From the NCBI RefSeq assembly GCF_002926165.1, contig NZ_MAGP01000080.1:39413-103412 (forward strand): 64,000 bases of DNA, read 5' to 3'. This DNA comes from Micromonospora chalcea (GTDB lineage Bacteria > Actinomycetota > Actinomycetes > Mycobacteriales > Micromonosporaceae). Below, in pieces: positions 32,469 through 39,702 of the stretch (its first letter is position 1; every line of letters starts with the position of its first letter). The translations under genes were made by a program, and so were the position numbers. The notes beneath the pieces are model-generated. The model made no database searches. It saw nothing but the letters and a program-made list of their open reading frames with translations, and was not told the DNA's origin.

Positions 32469-32948
32469 ATGCCACGGGAAAAGGGTCGCAAGGTGGTCGC
32501 CTCCAACAAGAAGGCGCGCCACGACTACGCCATCCTCGACACGTACGAGGCGGGCATGGCGCTGACCGGCACCGAGGTGAAGTCGCTGCGGGCCGGGCGG
32601 GCGTCGCTGGTCGACGCGTTCGCCCAGGAGCGTGACGGCGAGATCTACCTGCACGCCATGCACATTCCGGAGTACGCCCAGGGCACCTGGACCAACCACG
32701 AGCCCCGGCGTACCCGCAAGCTGCTGCTCAACCGGATCGAGATCGACCGGCTGCTGGGCAAGCTCAAGGAGAGCGGCCTGACGCTGGTGCCGTTGCAGGT
32801 CTACTTCTCCGACGGCTGGGCCAAGGTGGAGATCGGCCTGGCCCGGGGTAAGAAGTCGTACGACAAGCGCCAGGACCTGGCCAAGCGGGACGCCGCCAAG
32901 GAGATCGCCCGGGCGGTCGGCCGGCGCGGCAAGGGCATGGCTGAGTGA
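32469..32948 (+). CDS. smpB: SmpB, tmRNA-binding protein
   Basis: The 159-residue partner of tmRNA in trans-translation has the conserved N-terminal block [28 protein letters not shown] and a C-terminal basic tail ([19 protein letters not shown]) that enters the mRNA channel. The ATG at 32469 has GGAGG eight bases upstream; the in-frame GTG at 32460 overlaps that ribosome site and is rejected. The cognate ssrA lies 103 bp downstream. Confidence 0.96.
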   Translation: MPREKGRKVVASNKKARHDYAILDTYEAGMALTGTEVKSLRAGRASLVDAFAQERDGEIYLHAMHIPEYAQGTWTNHEPRRTRKLLLNRIEIDRLLGKLKESGLTLVPLQVYFSDGWAKVEIGLARGKKSYDKRQDLAKRDAAKEIARAVGRRGKGMAE

Positions 32949-33014
32949 TACGTCCGGTTCGTCCGGCTGCCCGCGTCGGGCGGGCCTCGGGATGAATCCG
33001 GTTGCGCCAGGCGT

Positions 33015-33020
33015 TAGGCT
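33015..33020 (+). promoter_or_regulatory. Candidate -10 box for ssrA
   Basis: TAGGCT lies 32 bp before the mature 5' end of the tmRNA, allowing a short precursor leader. No convincing -35 box was found. Confidence 0.4.
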
Positions 33021-33051
33021 TGGTGTGCTGCCGACAGGGGCAGCGCTTCGA

Positions 33052-33427
33052 GGGGGTGACTGGTTTCGACTTCGTACGCAGCGACAGGGGAAGCGAGCCG
33101 AGGAAGCCGACGTCGTCTCGAGAATCGGTCGTCGGAAACCAATAAGCGCCAAGAACAATCGCGCTGACTTCGCTCTCGCCGCCTGAGGCGAGTAGCAAGT
33201 CTGTCGGCCTGGGAGCGCCTTCGACCCAGTTAGCCGGCATCAGCTAGAAGGCTGGCCAATCGGACCCGGTCGCGGGGTCCGTGCGGCGAGATCAATCAGC
33301 GACTGGGCCCGTCACACCAACTTGCTCGCGTGAGCGGTGGGGCCGAGTAGAGGCACAGCGAGCTGCGCTCGGAGAAGCCCTGACAAACCGGCGAAGGACC
33401 CGGGTTCGATTCCCGGCACCTCCACCA
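33052..33427 (+). ncRNA. ssrA: Transfer-messenger RNA (tmRNA)
   Basis: The molecule is about 376 nt. The 5' GGGGGTG pairs with 3' CACCTCC as the acceptor stem, followed by the discriminator A and an encoded CCA (33425-33427); the TTCGATT T-loop is at the 3' side. The tag frame starts at GCC 33148 and encodes AKNNRADFALAA followed by TGA (33184-33186), ending in the protease-recognition ALAA. With SmpB it rescues stalled ribosomes. A perfect terminator follows. Confidence 0.96.
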
Positions 33428-33433
33428 CACGGC

Positions 33434-33469
33434 CTGTGCGCCCCGGTCCACGAGGACCGGGGCGCACAG
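33434..33469 (+). terminator. Terminator of ssrA
   Basis: A perfect 16-bp stem (33434-33449 with 33454-33469) has an ACGA loop. Confidence 0.88.
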
Positions 33470-33602
33470 TCGTCTGAGGCCTCTGAGCCAGCCGGGGCAG
33501 ATGGTGCCAATGCGGCAGATGAGGCGCGTCGCAGCGCTGGACAGCGCCGCGTACCGGGTCCACCATCGCCATACGGGTTCGCCCAGCAGCGGGAGGTGTC
33601 CC

Positions 33603-34025
33603 ATGGTCACCAGTCCGATCCAGCAGCCGATCTCCGTGCTCCCCACCGCTCCCGGTGACCTGCGCGCCCTCGCCCGGGCCACCGGCGGTCCGCGCTGGCG
33701 GGAGCGCCTGCTCACCGACCTCGACCCGGTCCGGCGGGGCTTCACCGAACACGTCCGCGTCACCGAAGGGCCGGGAGGCCACTACGCCGACCTGGTGCGC
33801 GCCGCGCCGCGGCTGCACCGGGGCGTACGCCTGCTGGTCGCCGAGCACGCCGCGATCCTGGCGGCGCTGGCCGCGCTCCAGCACACGGTCCGGCTGCCCG
33901 GGGCGTCCGCCGCCCAGGTGCGGGCCCGCACCGTGGACCTGCTGCGCGCGCTCGACCGGCACCGGCGCCACGGTGCCGACCTGCTCTGGGAGGCGTACCA
34001 GGCCGACCTCGGCGGCGAGGACTGA
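33603..34025 (+). CDS. Hemerythrin-like helical protein
   Basis: The 140-residue protein has regularly spaced His/Glu residues in helices (FTEHVRVTEGPGGHYADL, LLVAEHAAILAAL, ALDRHRRHGADLLWEAYQADL), consistent with a hemerythrin HHE-type four-helix bundle that could bind a di-iron centre. Not all canonical ligands can be placed by eye, so metal binding is inference. ATG 33603 has GGGAGG upstream. Gene neighbours give no functional hint. Confidence 0.6.
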   Translation: MVTSPIQQPISVLPTAPGDLRALARATGGPRWRERLLTDLDPVRRGFTEHVRVTEGPGGHYADLVRAAPRLHRGVRLLVAEHAAILAALAALQHTVRLPGASAAQVRARTVDLLRALDRHRRHGADLLWEAYQADLGGED

Positions 34026-34066
34026 GCCCGGGGGAACCGGCCGGGACGGGCCGGCGTCCAACCGGT

Positions 34067-35011
34067 ATGCGTCGCGTGCTCGCCCTGCTCGGGATCTCGT
34101 TGCTGACCCTCTCCGCCTGCGCCACGCCCGGCGCCGCTCCCGTCCGGACGCCGCCCACCGGCCCGGACCAGCGGCCCGCGTTCACCGAGCGGGCCGAGCT
34201 GGTCGCCGCCGGCTGGCGGCCCGGGCCGGGCTGGCGCGACGGGTACGTGCCGCTCCAGGACGCCACTGTGCTCACCGGCGACCCGGGCTTCACCGACGAG
34301 ACGAAAGTGGCGTTCGGGGCGGGCTGGTACCGGGACCAGATCCCGATCCCGGCCGCCGTGCCGAAGGACGGCACGATCCGGTTCCCCGACGGCACGCTGC
34401 GGGTGCCGTTGGTCAGCGCCGCCGACGCGTACGCCCAGCTCCGCCAGGGCGACCCGCCGCCCTGCGACGGGCGCCCCGCCGCGCCCGACCCGGCACCGAC
34501 CGAACGGCCCGGCCCGAACGACCCGGTGTCGACCTCGGCGCCGACGCCGTGCGTCCCGCTCACAGTGACCGAGGTACGGCTGGGCAGCGCGCCGGTGTGG
34601 ACCAGCCGGGGCCGCGCCGACGTGCCCGCCTGGCTGTTCACCGTGGACGAGCTGGCCGTACCCGTGGCCCGGATCGCCGTCGCGCCGCGCGTGACCGGCC
34701 GGGCGCCCGGCGGCGCGGTGCCCACCCGGCCGCTCCCGGCCGGCCTGGTGTCCGCTCAGCAGTTGCGGGCGGTCGAGGGCAACCGGATCGACTACGTGCT
34801 CGGCGTCGGCGCCTGCGACGGCCCGCCCACCCCGCTCGTGCTGGAACGGCCGGACGTGGTGGTGATCGGCGGCGCCGTGATCGCCTCCACCGGCGTCTGC
34901 ACCGCGCAGCTCGTGCTGAAGCCGGTCAGCGTCACGCTCGACGCGCCGCTCGGCGGCCGGGCCGTGCTGGACGCCGCCAGCGGCGCCCCGCTGATCGTCC
35001 AGCCCGGCTGA
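34067..35011 (+). CDS. Secreted lipoprotein of unknown function
   Basis: The 314-residue protein has a classic lipoprotein signal peptide with lipobox LSAC and lipidated Cys18. The mature part is Pro-rich, with two Cys residues near PPPCDGRP and TPCVPL that could form a disulfide and another pair (GVGACDG, STGVCTA) nearer the C-terminus. No known domain was recognised. It is a single gene 41 bp after the hemerythrin-like gene. Confidence 0.75.
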   Translation: MRRVLALLGISLLTLSACATPGAAPVRTPPTGPDQRPAFTERAELVAAGWRPGPGWRDGYVPLQDATVLTGDPGFTDETKVAFGAGWYRDQIPIPAAVPKDGTIRFPDGTLRVPLVSAADAYAQLRQGDPPPCDGRPAAPDPAPTERPGPNDPVSTSAPTPCVPLTVTEVRLGSAPVWTSRGRADVPAWLFTVDELAVPVARIAVAPRVTGRAPGGAVPTRPLPAGLVSAQQLRAVEGNRIDYVLGVGACDGPPTPLVLERPDVVVIGGAVIASTGVCTAQLVLKPVSVTLDAPLGGRAVLDAASGAPLIVQPG

Positions 35012-35014
35012 GTC

Positions 35015-36607
35015 TCAGAGGATCCGTGGCACGTCGGTGCTGATCGGCACCGGCAGCACCGTCGGCCGGTCCGCGGCCGACGCGGCGTCGAGCGCGGTGC
35101 CGAGCCCGTCCAGCGTGGTCACCGCACCGGCGCAGCCGTAGCCGTGCGCCACCGCCGTCACGTCCAGCCCGGGCAGGTCCAGCGCCGGCACACCAGGGGT
35201 GTGCTTCAGCTCGGCGAACGCCTTCAGGATCGCGTACTGCTGGTTCACCGGAACCACGACGGCGAGCGGCAGGCGCAGCCGCGCCGCCGTCCACAACGCC
35301 TGGACCGAGTAGTGGAACGAGCCGTCGCCGACCACCGCGACCACCGGGCGGCCGCGCCCGGTGTCGCGTTCGGCGAGCGCCATGCCGACCGCCGCCAGCA
35401 GCCCGAAGCCGAGCCCGCCGCTGGCCATCGTCAGGTACGAGAGCGGCCGCTCGATCGGCAGCCGGCGGCGCAGCGCGGCCAGGTTGGACGGCGACTCCTG
35501 CACCAGCACCCCGTCCGCCGGCCACGCGGCGGCCAGCGCGGCGAACAACGCGTCGGCGCTGGGCGGGTCAGCCTGCTCCGGCGGGGCCGGCTGCGGGCGC
35601 GGTGACGGCGCGGGACGGTCGGTCGCCGGCAGCAGCTCGCACAGCGCGGCCATGGTCAGGCGGGCGTCGCCGAGCAGGCTGTCCCCGACCGGGGCGCGGG
35701 CCGCCTCGTCCGGGTCGTCTGTGACGTGCAGCAGCCGCGCGTCGCCGGGCAGGTAGTCGCCCGGCACGTGCGGGTAGTAGCGGAACACCGGCGCACCCAC
35801 CACCAGCACCACGTCGTGGCCGCGCAACGCCTCCGACAGCGGCCCGATCGCGTACGGCAGCACGCCCCGGAAGTGCGGATGCCGCTCGGGGAACACGGCC
35901 CGCTCCGGGGCCGGGGCGGCCCAGACCGGGGCGGCCAGACGCTCGGCCAGCGCCACCGCGTCCGCCCAGGCGTCCGACCGGTCCACCGCCGCGCCGAGCA
36001 CCAGCGCCGGGGCACGGGCGGCGGCCAGCGCGTCGACGAAGCTCCGCAGCCGGTCCGGGTCCGGCGCGATCCGGGGGGCGACGGTACGCACCTGCGGCGG
36101 CGGGTCGGCCGGGCGGTCCCAGTCGTCCATCGGCAGGGAGAGGAAGACCGGCCCGGCCGGTGGCTGCACCGCCGAGGCGTACGCCCGCATGAAGGCCGCC
36201 GGGATGTCCTGCGCGCGGGCCGGCTCGTGGGCCCACTTGACGTACGGCTGGGCCAGCTCGACCGCCCGGGGGCTGGCCAGGCGCGGCTCGATCAGCAGCA
36301 TCTCGCGGGTCTGCTGGCCGGCGCTGACGATCAGCGGCGTCCGGTTGTGCCAGGCGGTGACCAGGTTGCCCATGCCGTTGCCGGTGCCCGGCGCGGTGTG
36401 CAGGTTGACGTGCGCGGGCCGGCCGGTGCCCTGGGCGTAGCCGTCGGCCATCGCGACCGCCGACGCCTCCTGCAGCGCGTGCACGTAGTGGAAGTCGGCC
36501 GGGAACTCCTGCAGGAACGGCTCCTCGGTCGAGCCCGGGTTGCCGAAGACCGTGGTCAGCCCGAGCGCGCGCAGCAGGTCGTAGGTCGCCTCCCGCACCG
36601 TCGCCAT
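35015..36607 (-). CDS. mdlC: Benzoylformate decarboxylase (thiamine diphosphate enzyme)
   Basis: This 530-residue ThDP-dependent decarboxylase resembles benzoylformate decarboxylase of the mandelate pathway, which converts benzoylformate to benzaldehyde and CO2. The active-site residues align with the Pseudomonas enzyme numbering: Ser26 in GNPGSTE, Glu47 in HALQEAS and His70 in NLHTAPG; RHPHFRG probably holds the second catalytic His region, and the cofactor motif begins GDGSFHYS. ATG 36607 is the homology-supported start; the longer frame runs into the next gene. No other mandelate-pathway gene is nearby, so its physiological substrate may differ. Confidence 0.88.
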   Translation of the reverse strand: MATVREATYDLLRALGLTTVFGNPGSTEEPFLQEFPADFHYVHALQEASAVAMADGYAQGTGRPAHVNLHTAPGTGNGMGNLVTAWHNRTPLIVSAGQQTREMLLIEPRLASPRAVELAQPYVKWAHEPARAQDIPAAFMRAYASAVQPPAGPVFLSLPMDDWDRPADPPPQVRTVAPRIAPDPDRLRSFVDALAAARAPALVLGAAVDRSDAWADAVALAERLAAPVWAAPAPERAVFPERHPHFRGVLPYAIGPLSEALRGHDVVLVVGAPVFRYYPHVPGDYLPGDARLLHVTDDPDEAARAPVGDSLLGDARLTMAALCELLPATDRPAPSPRPQPAPPEQADPPSADALFAALAAAWPADGVLVQESPSNLAALRRRLPIERPLSYLTMASGGLGFGLLAAVGMALAERDTGRGRPVVAVVGDGSFHYSVQALWTAARLRLPLAVVVPVNQQYAILKAFAELKHTPGVPALDLPGLDVTAVAHGYGCAGAVTTLDGLGTALDAASAADRPTVLPVPISTDVPRIL

Positions 36608-36716
36608 CGCCGGCTGCCTCCGTCCTCCACGCGGATGCCGGAGACGGCCCGGTGCCCGGTCCCCCGACCAGCCGAATCTATCGGGCCGAGGCCGACTTTT
36701 CGGGCGCTTCCCGCGC

Positions 36717-37517
36717 TCAGGGCAGCGGGAACGGCAGCTTGATCCCGTCCAGCGCGTGCCCGCACCCGCACTCCCGCTCGGCGGGCAGCGCCGCGACGGC
36801 GTCCAGCAGCAGCCCGCGCAGCCGGTCGGTGTTCTCCGCGAAGACCCGGAACACCTCCTCGTGGGTGACCGACTCGCCCGCCTCGACGCCCGCGTCCAGG
36901 TCCGTGACCAGCGCGATCGACGTGTAGCAGAGGGCCAGCTCACGGGCCAGCACCGCCTCCGGGTGGCCGGTCATGTTGACGATCGTGCCGCCCATCGAGG
37001 CGAACCAGCGCGACTCCGCCCGGGTCGAGAAGCGCGGACCCTCGACCACCACGACGGTCCCGCCGTCCACCGCCGGCACGCCCCGCCCGGCCGCCGTGTC
37101 GAGCAGCGTGCGCCGTCCCACCGGGCAGTACGGATCGGCGAACGACACGTGCACCGCGCCCCGGTCGTAGTACGTCTGCACGCGCCCGCTGGTGCGGTCG
37201 ATCAACTGGTCCGGCACCACGAACGTGCCCGGACCCAGCTCCGGCCGCAGGCCGCCCACCGCGCAGGGCGCCAGCACCTGGCGTACGCCCAGCGACCGCA
37301 GCGCCCACAGGTTCGCCCGGTAGGGGATCAGGTGCGGCGGGTAGCGGTGATCACGCCCGTGGCGGGGCAGGAACGCCACCCGGCGACCGCCCACCTCGGC
37401 GACGGTGATCGGGCCCGACGGCTCGCCGTACGGGGTGTCCACCACGTGCTCCACCCCGTCGAGCAGGGCGTAGAGACCCGACCCGCCGATCACCGCCAGT
37501 TCGGCCTGCGCCGCCAT
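36717..37517 (-). CDS. mtnP: S-methyl-5'-thioadenosine phosphorylase (MTAP/PNP family 2)
   Basis: The 266-residue purine nucleoside phosphorylase-like enzyme has the phosphate-binding GGSGLY at residues 11-16, the HGRDHRYPPHLIPYRANLWAL signature and NMTGHPEA at the base/ribose site. It salvages methylthioadenosine from polyamine or SAM metabolism by phosphorolysis, although some bacterial members prefer methylthioinosine. A Cys pair in ERECGCGH near the C-terminus recalls the redox-sensitive CGC of archaeal relatives. ATG 37517 is the first in-frame start. Confidence 0.88.
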   Translation of the reverse strand: MAAQAELAVIGGSGLYALLDGVEHVVDTPYGEPSGPITVAEVGGRRVAFLPRHGRDHRYPPHLIPYRANLWALRSLGVRQVLAPCAVGGLRPELGPGTFVVPDQLIDRTSGRVQTYYDRGAVHVSFADPYCPVGRRTLLDTAAGRGVPAVDGGTVVVVEGPRFSTRAESRWFASMGGTIVNMTGHPEAVLARELALCYTSIALVTDLDAGVEAGESVTHEEVFRVFAENTDRLRGLLLDAVAALPAERECGCGHALDGIKLPFPLP

Positions 37518-37656
37518 CCGACCCTCCCTCGATCCGTCGTGATCACCCGCCGTCAGACCTTAACCAGCGGGCCGGACGCAGGCTATGGTGCGTGACATGG
37601 CGTTGACAGGATGGACGGTCGACGGCCTCGGGCCCGTACGGGCGCACGGCTGACGG

Positions 37657-38256
37657 GTGTCGGACATGCAGAGTGAGGGGCAGGCGATCGGTGGCCGAGC
37701 CATGGAGTCGATGACCGGACGACTGCTGGTCGCGACACCAGGGCTCAAGGATCCGAACTTCGACCGTACGGTCGTGCTGCTCGTCGCCCACGAACCCGGC
37801 GGCGCCCTCGGGGTGGTGCTGAACCGCGCCACCGAGGTCTCGGTGGCCGACGTGCTCGGCGACTGGAGCGACCTGGCCCGCGACCCGGCCGTGCTGTTCG
37901 AGGGTGGCCCGGTGCAGCCCGACTCCGCCATCTGCCTGGCCCGGATGCGGCACCCCGTCCGGCCGGTCAAGGGCTTCCACCGCGTCTCCGGCGCGGTCGG
38001 CACCATCGACCTCTCGGTCGACCCGGAGAAGCTGCGCGAGGCGGTCGGCGGGATCCGGGTGTTCGCCGGCTACTCCGGCTGGGGCGCCGGACAGGTCGAG
38101 CGCGAGATCGAGGAGGGCTCCTGGTTCGTGCTCGACGCGCTGCCCGGTGACGCCTTCGTCGACCGGCCGGATGATCTCTGGCCGATGGTGCTGCGCCGGC
38201 AGGGCGGCATGATGGCGGCGGTGGCCCACTTCCCGCCGGATGTGGCACTGAACTGA
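37657..38256 (+). CDS. YqgE/AlgH family protein
   Basis: The 199-residue protein carries the UPF0301/YqgE signature: GRLLVATPGLKDPNFDRTVVLL, VLFEGGPVQPDS and IRVFAGYSGWGAGQVEREI. The function is unresolved; the AlgH name comes from a Pseudomonas alginate regulator. The start is uncertain among GTG 37657, ATG 37666 and ATG 37702, of which the last begins just before the conserved domain. Confidence 0.88.
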   Translation: MSDMQSEGQAIGGRAMESMTGRLLVATPGLKDPNFDRTVVLLVAHEPGGALGVVLNRATEVSVADVLGDWSDLARDPAVLFEGGPVQPDSAICLARMRHPVRPVKGFHRVSGAVGTIDLSVDPEKLREAVGGIRVFAGYSGWGAGQVEREIEEGSWFVLDALPGDAFVDRPDDLWPMVLRRQGGMMAAVAHFPPDVALN

Positions 38257-38346
38257 CCCCCTCGGTGGGGGACCCCCGCGAGATGACCATGCGGGGCGGC
38301 GTGTGTATAGTTCTTCCCGTGCCCGGGCGACCGGGGACGATCGCAA

Positions 38347-38419
38347 GGGGCCGTGGCGCAGCTGGTAGCGCACCACACTGGCAGTGTGGGGGTCAGGGGT
38401 TCGAGTCCCCTCGGCTCCA
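38347..38419 (+). tRNA. tRNA-Ala(GGC)
   Basis: The 73-nt cloverleaf has acceptor GGGGCCG pairing with CGGCTCC, D-arm GCGC...GCGC, anticodon stem CCACA/TGTGG with loop CTGGCAG (anticodon GGC at 38380-38382), and T-arm AGGGG-TTCGAGT-CCCCT. The 3' CCA is not encoded (ACCG follows). A serine-recombinase remnant abuts it downstream, suggesting use as an integration site. Confidence 0.95.
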
Positions 38420-38454
38420 CCGATCGCACCGTTGTGCGAACCGGTGGTACTCCT

Positions 38455-38740
38455 GAGGTGCCCCCGTCCGTTTCGGGCGGGGGCATTGTCGTGTCGGCGG
38501 GGATCTTGAACGCGGGTACGACTCCCTGGTCGGTGAATCGGACTTCGGCGATGACGGGCTTGGAATTGAGCGAGTCGTTGGCGGAGTTCGCGGATGCGGG
38601 GTCCGGCGGTGGCGTCGTCCATGGTGCCGTTTTCGATTTGCCGTGTGGTAGCGGTCGATCGAGTTTTTCGGTGGCTCGTCCGGATGCTGCGCCACCTGAG
38701 CCTCAAGGACCGCAGCCTGGTCAGCCACACTCATCGACAC
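38455..38740 (-). pseudogene. Serine recombinase/integrase C-terminal remnant, frameshifted
   Basis: Three minus-strand frames together read as one recombinase C-terminus. Frame 1 (38725 to about 38639) gives ADQAAVLEAQVAQHPDEPP, frame 2 (38637 to about 38565) gives IENGTMDDATAGPRIRELRQ, and frame 3 (about 38570 to 38455) gives KPVIAEVRFTDQGVVPAFKI. The order and spacing match a serine recombinase tail with frameshifts near 38638 and 38570. The catalytic N-terminal domain is missing. The last frame reads on across the antisense strand of tRNA-Ala, as expected for an integrase whose 3' end lies at the attachment site. The family assignment is from recalled sequence patterns. Confidence 0.65.
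38459..38485 (+). terminator. Terminator after tRNA-Ala
   Basis: An inverted repeat TGCCCCCGTCCG / GGGCGGGGGCA with one mismatch lies 40 bp downstream of the tRNA. Confidence 0.65.
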
Positions 38741-38774
38741 GGCACCTACCGCACTGAATGCCTGTCGCGATCGG

Positions 38775-39062
38775 GCACGGAGCCAGGGGCGTCATGGGCG
38801 GTACACGTCAATTCGATAAGCACTTCCACAGCAGTGACGGTGTGAATGTCATCGTCAATGCGGTAGATGATCCGATAGGTGCCTCGCCGGGCGCTGAATC
38901 GATCTGACAATGGCGGCAGCAGACGCTTCCCGACCCGGCAGGGTTTCGCGCCAACGGCCCGGTCATGAACTCGTACGAGGCCACAGTGGCGGCCGGGGCC
39001 TTACGCGACCGAGGCGCGACGGGCGCGAATGATCTCCGCGCGAGGGCGGGCAGACACCTCTT
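38775..39062 (-). pseudogene. RelE/ParE-type toxin remnant
   Basis: Minus-strand pieces SYEFMTGPLARNP and then, in another frame, CRVGKRLLPPLSDRFSARRG and TYRIIYRIDDDIHTVTAVEV together look like the second half of a RelE-family ribosome-dependent mRNA interferase (typical motif GPL-NP-RVGK-L, SARRGTYRVIYRID). A frameshift near 38941 and a stop (TAA at about 39001-39003) in the distal frame break it. The usual antitoxin lies immediately upstream on the same strand. Confidence 0.6.
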
Positions 39063-39300
39063 CACCTCGGCACGTTCCGCGTCGAGTCGGCCGGCCGCCA
39101 CAGGGTGCCCGCATCCCCGAGAACCGCGACCCGTTCCTCCAGACGCTTCAAGTCCTCCACCGAGACCAGCACAGCGGACGGCCGACCATGCATGGTCACT
39201 TCGCTGCTGCGTTTGTGCAGTTCCCGTACGGCGTTGGAAGCCCCGTGACGGAGCTGCGAGTCGTCGAAGACGTCGTCGAGCACGAGTGTTGCCCGGCTTG
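39062..39300 (-). pseudogene. Phd/YefM-type antitoxin remnant
   Basis: The C-terminal part of this minus-strand frame reads NAVRELHKRSSEVTMHGRPS then AVLVSVEDLKRLEERVAVLG, which resembles the Phd/YefM antitoxin core (typically ITRHGRPAAVLVS..LE). The N-terminal DNA-binding part is not recognisable and no good start exists, so it is probably decayed. It adjoins the RelE remnant in the usual antitoxin-toxin order. Confidence 0.5.
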
Positions 39301-39702
39301 GGACCACGGCCCCGGCAAAGTCGTTAGGTGCCGAACAATGCCAGCGGGCGGGTGCTGTCGCGGGCGTGATGCCGGTTGGCGGCGGTCGGTGTTGCGGTCG
39401 GTGTCGCAGGTAGCAGAGCCGGTACGCAGGACGGTGACGAGACCAGCGATGATGGCAGCGCGGCCTTGCTGCCACCAACAGCGGCGCTTCTACCTCAAGC
39501 CCCACACGTCAGACACTGTCACGACTTGCCTGGGCGAGGATCTGACCGAGGGGCAGCGCCAGTCAGGTGAAAGCTCATTGACCAAGGTCACCATTGGCTC
39601 CTACCATCTGCCCACGCGCTTTGCCGTACGGGGGCAGATGGGCAACCGCTGAACCCTGCGCGAGAACGACTTCATCGCATGGTTCACGGGGGAGCAACAC
39701 AA
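39301..39702. other. Gene-free stretch within the island
   Basis: About 400 bp lie between the antitoxin remnant and the LamG gene. Base composition is visibly less GC-rich than in the flanking genes. I see no supported gene or structured element; GGGGGAG at 39688-39694 is the ribosome site of the next gene. Confidence 0.5.

Noticed and set aside
38265..38486. Small open frames over tRNA-Ala (for example RGLEPLTPTLPV)
   Set aside because: These are translations of the tRNA itself and its complement, a known annotation artefact. Only the recombinase-like part downstream is kept, as a pseudogene.
39029..39652. Plus-strand open frames before the LamG gene
   Set aside because: They have no ribosome site, no domain and mixed composition, and they overlap the minus-strand antitoxin remnant.
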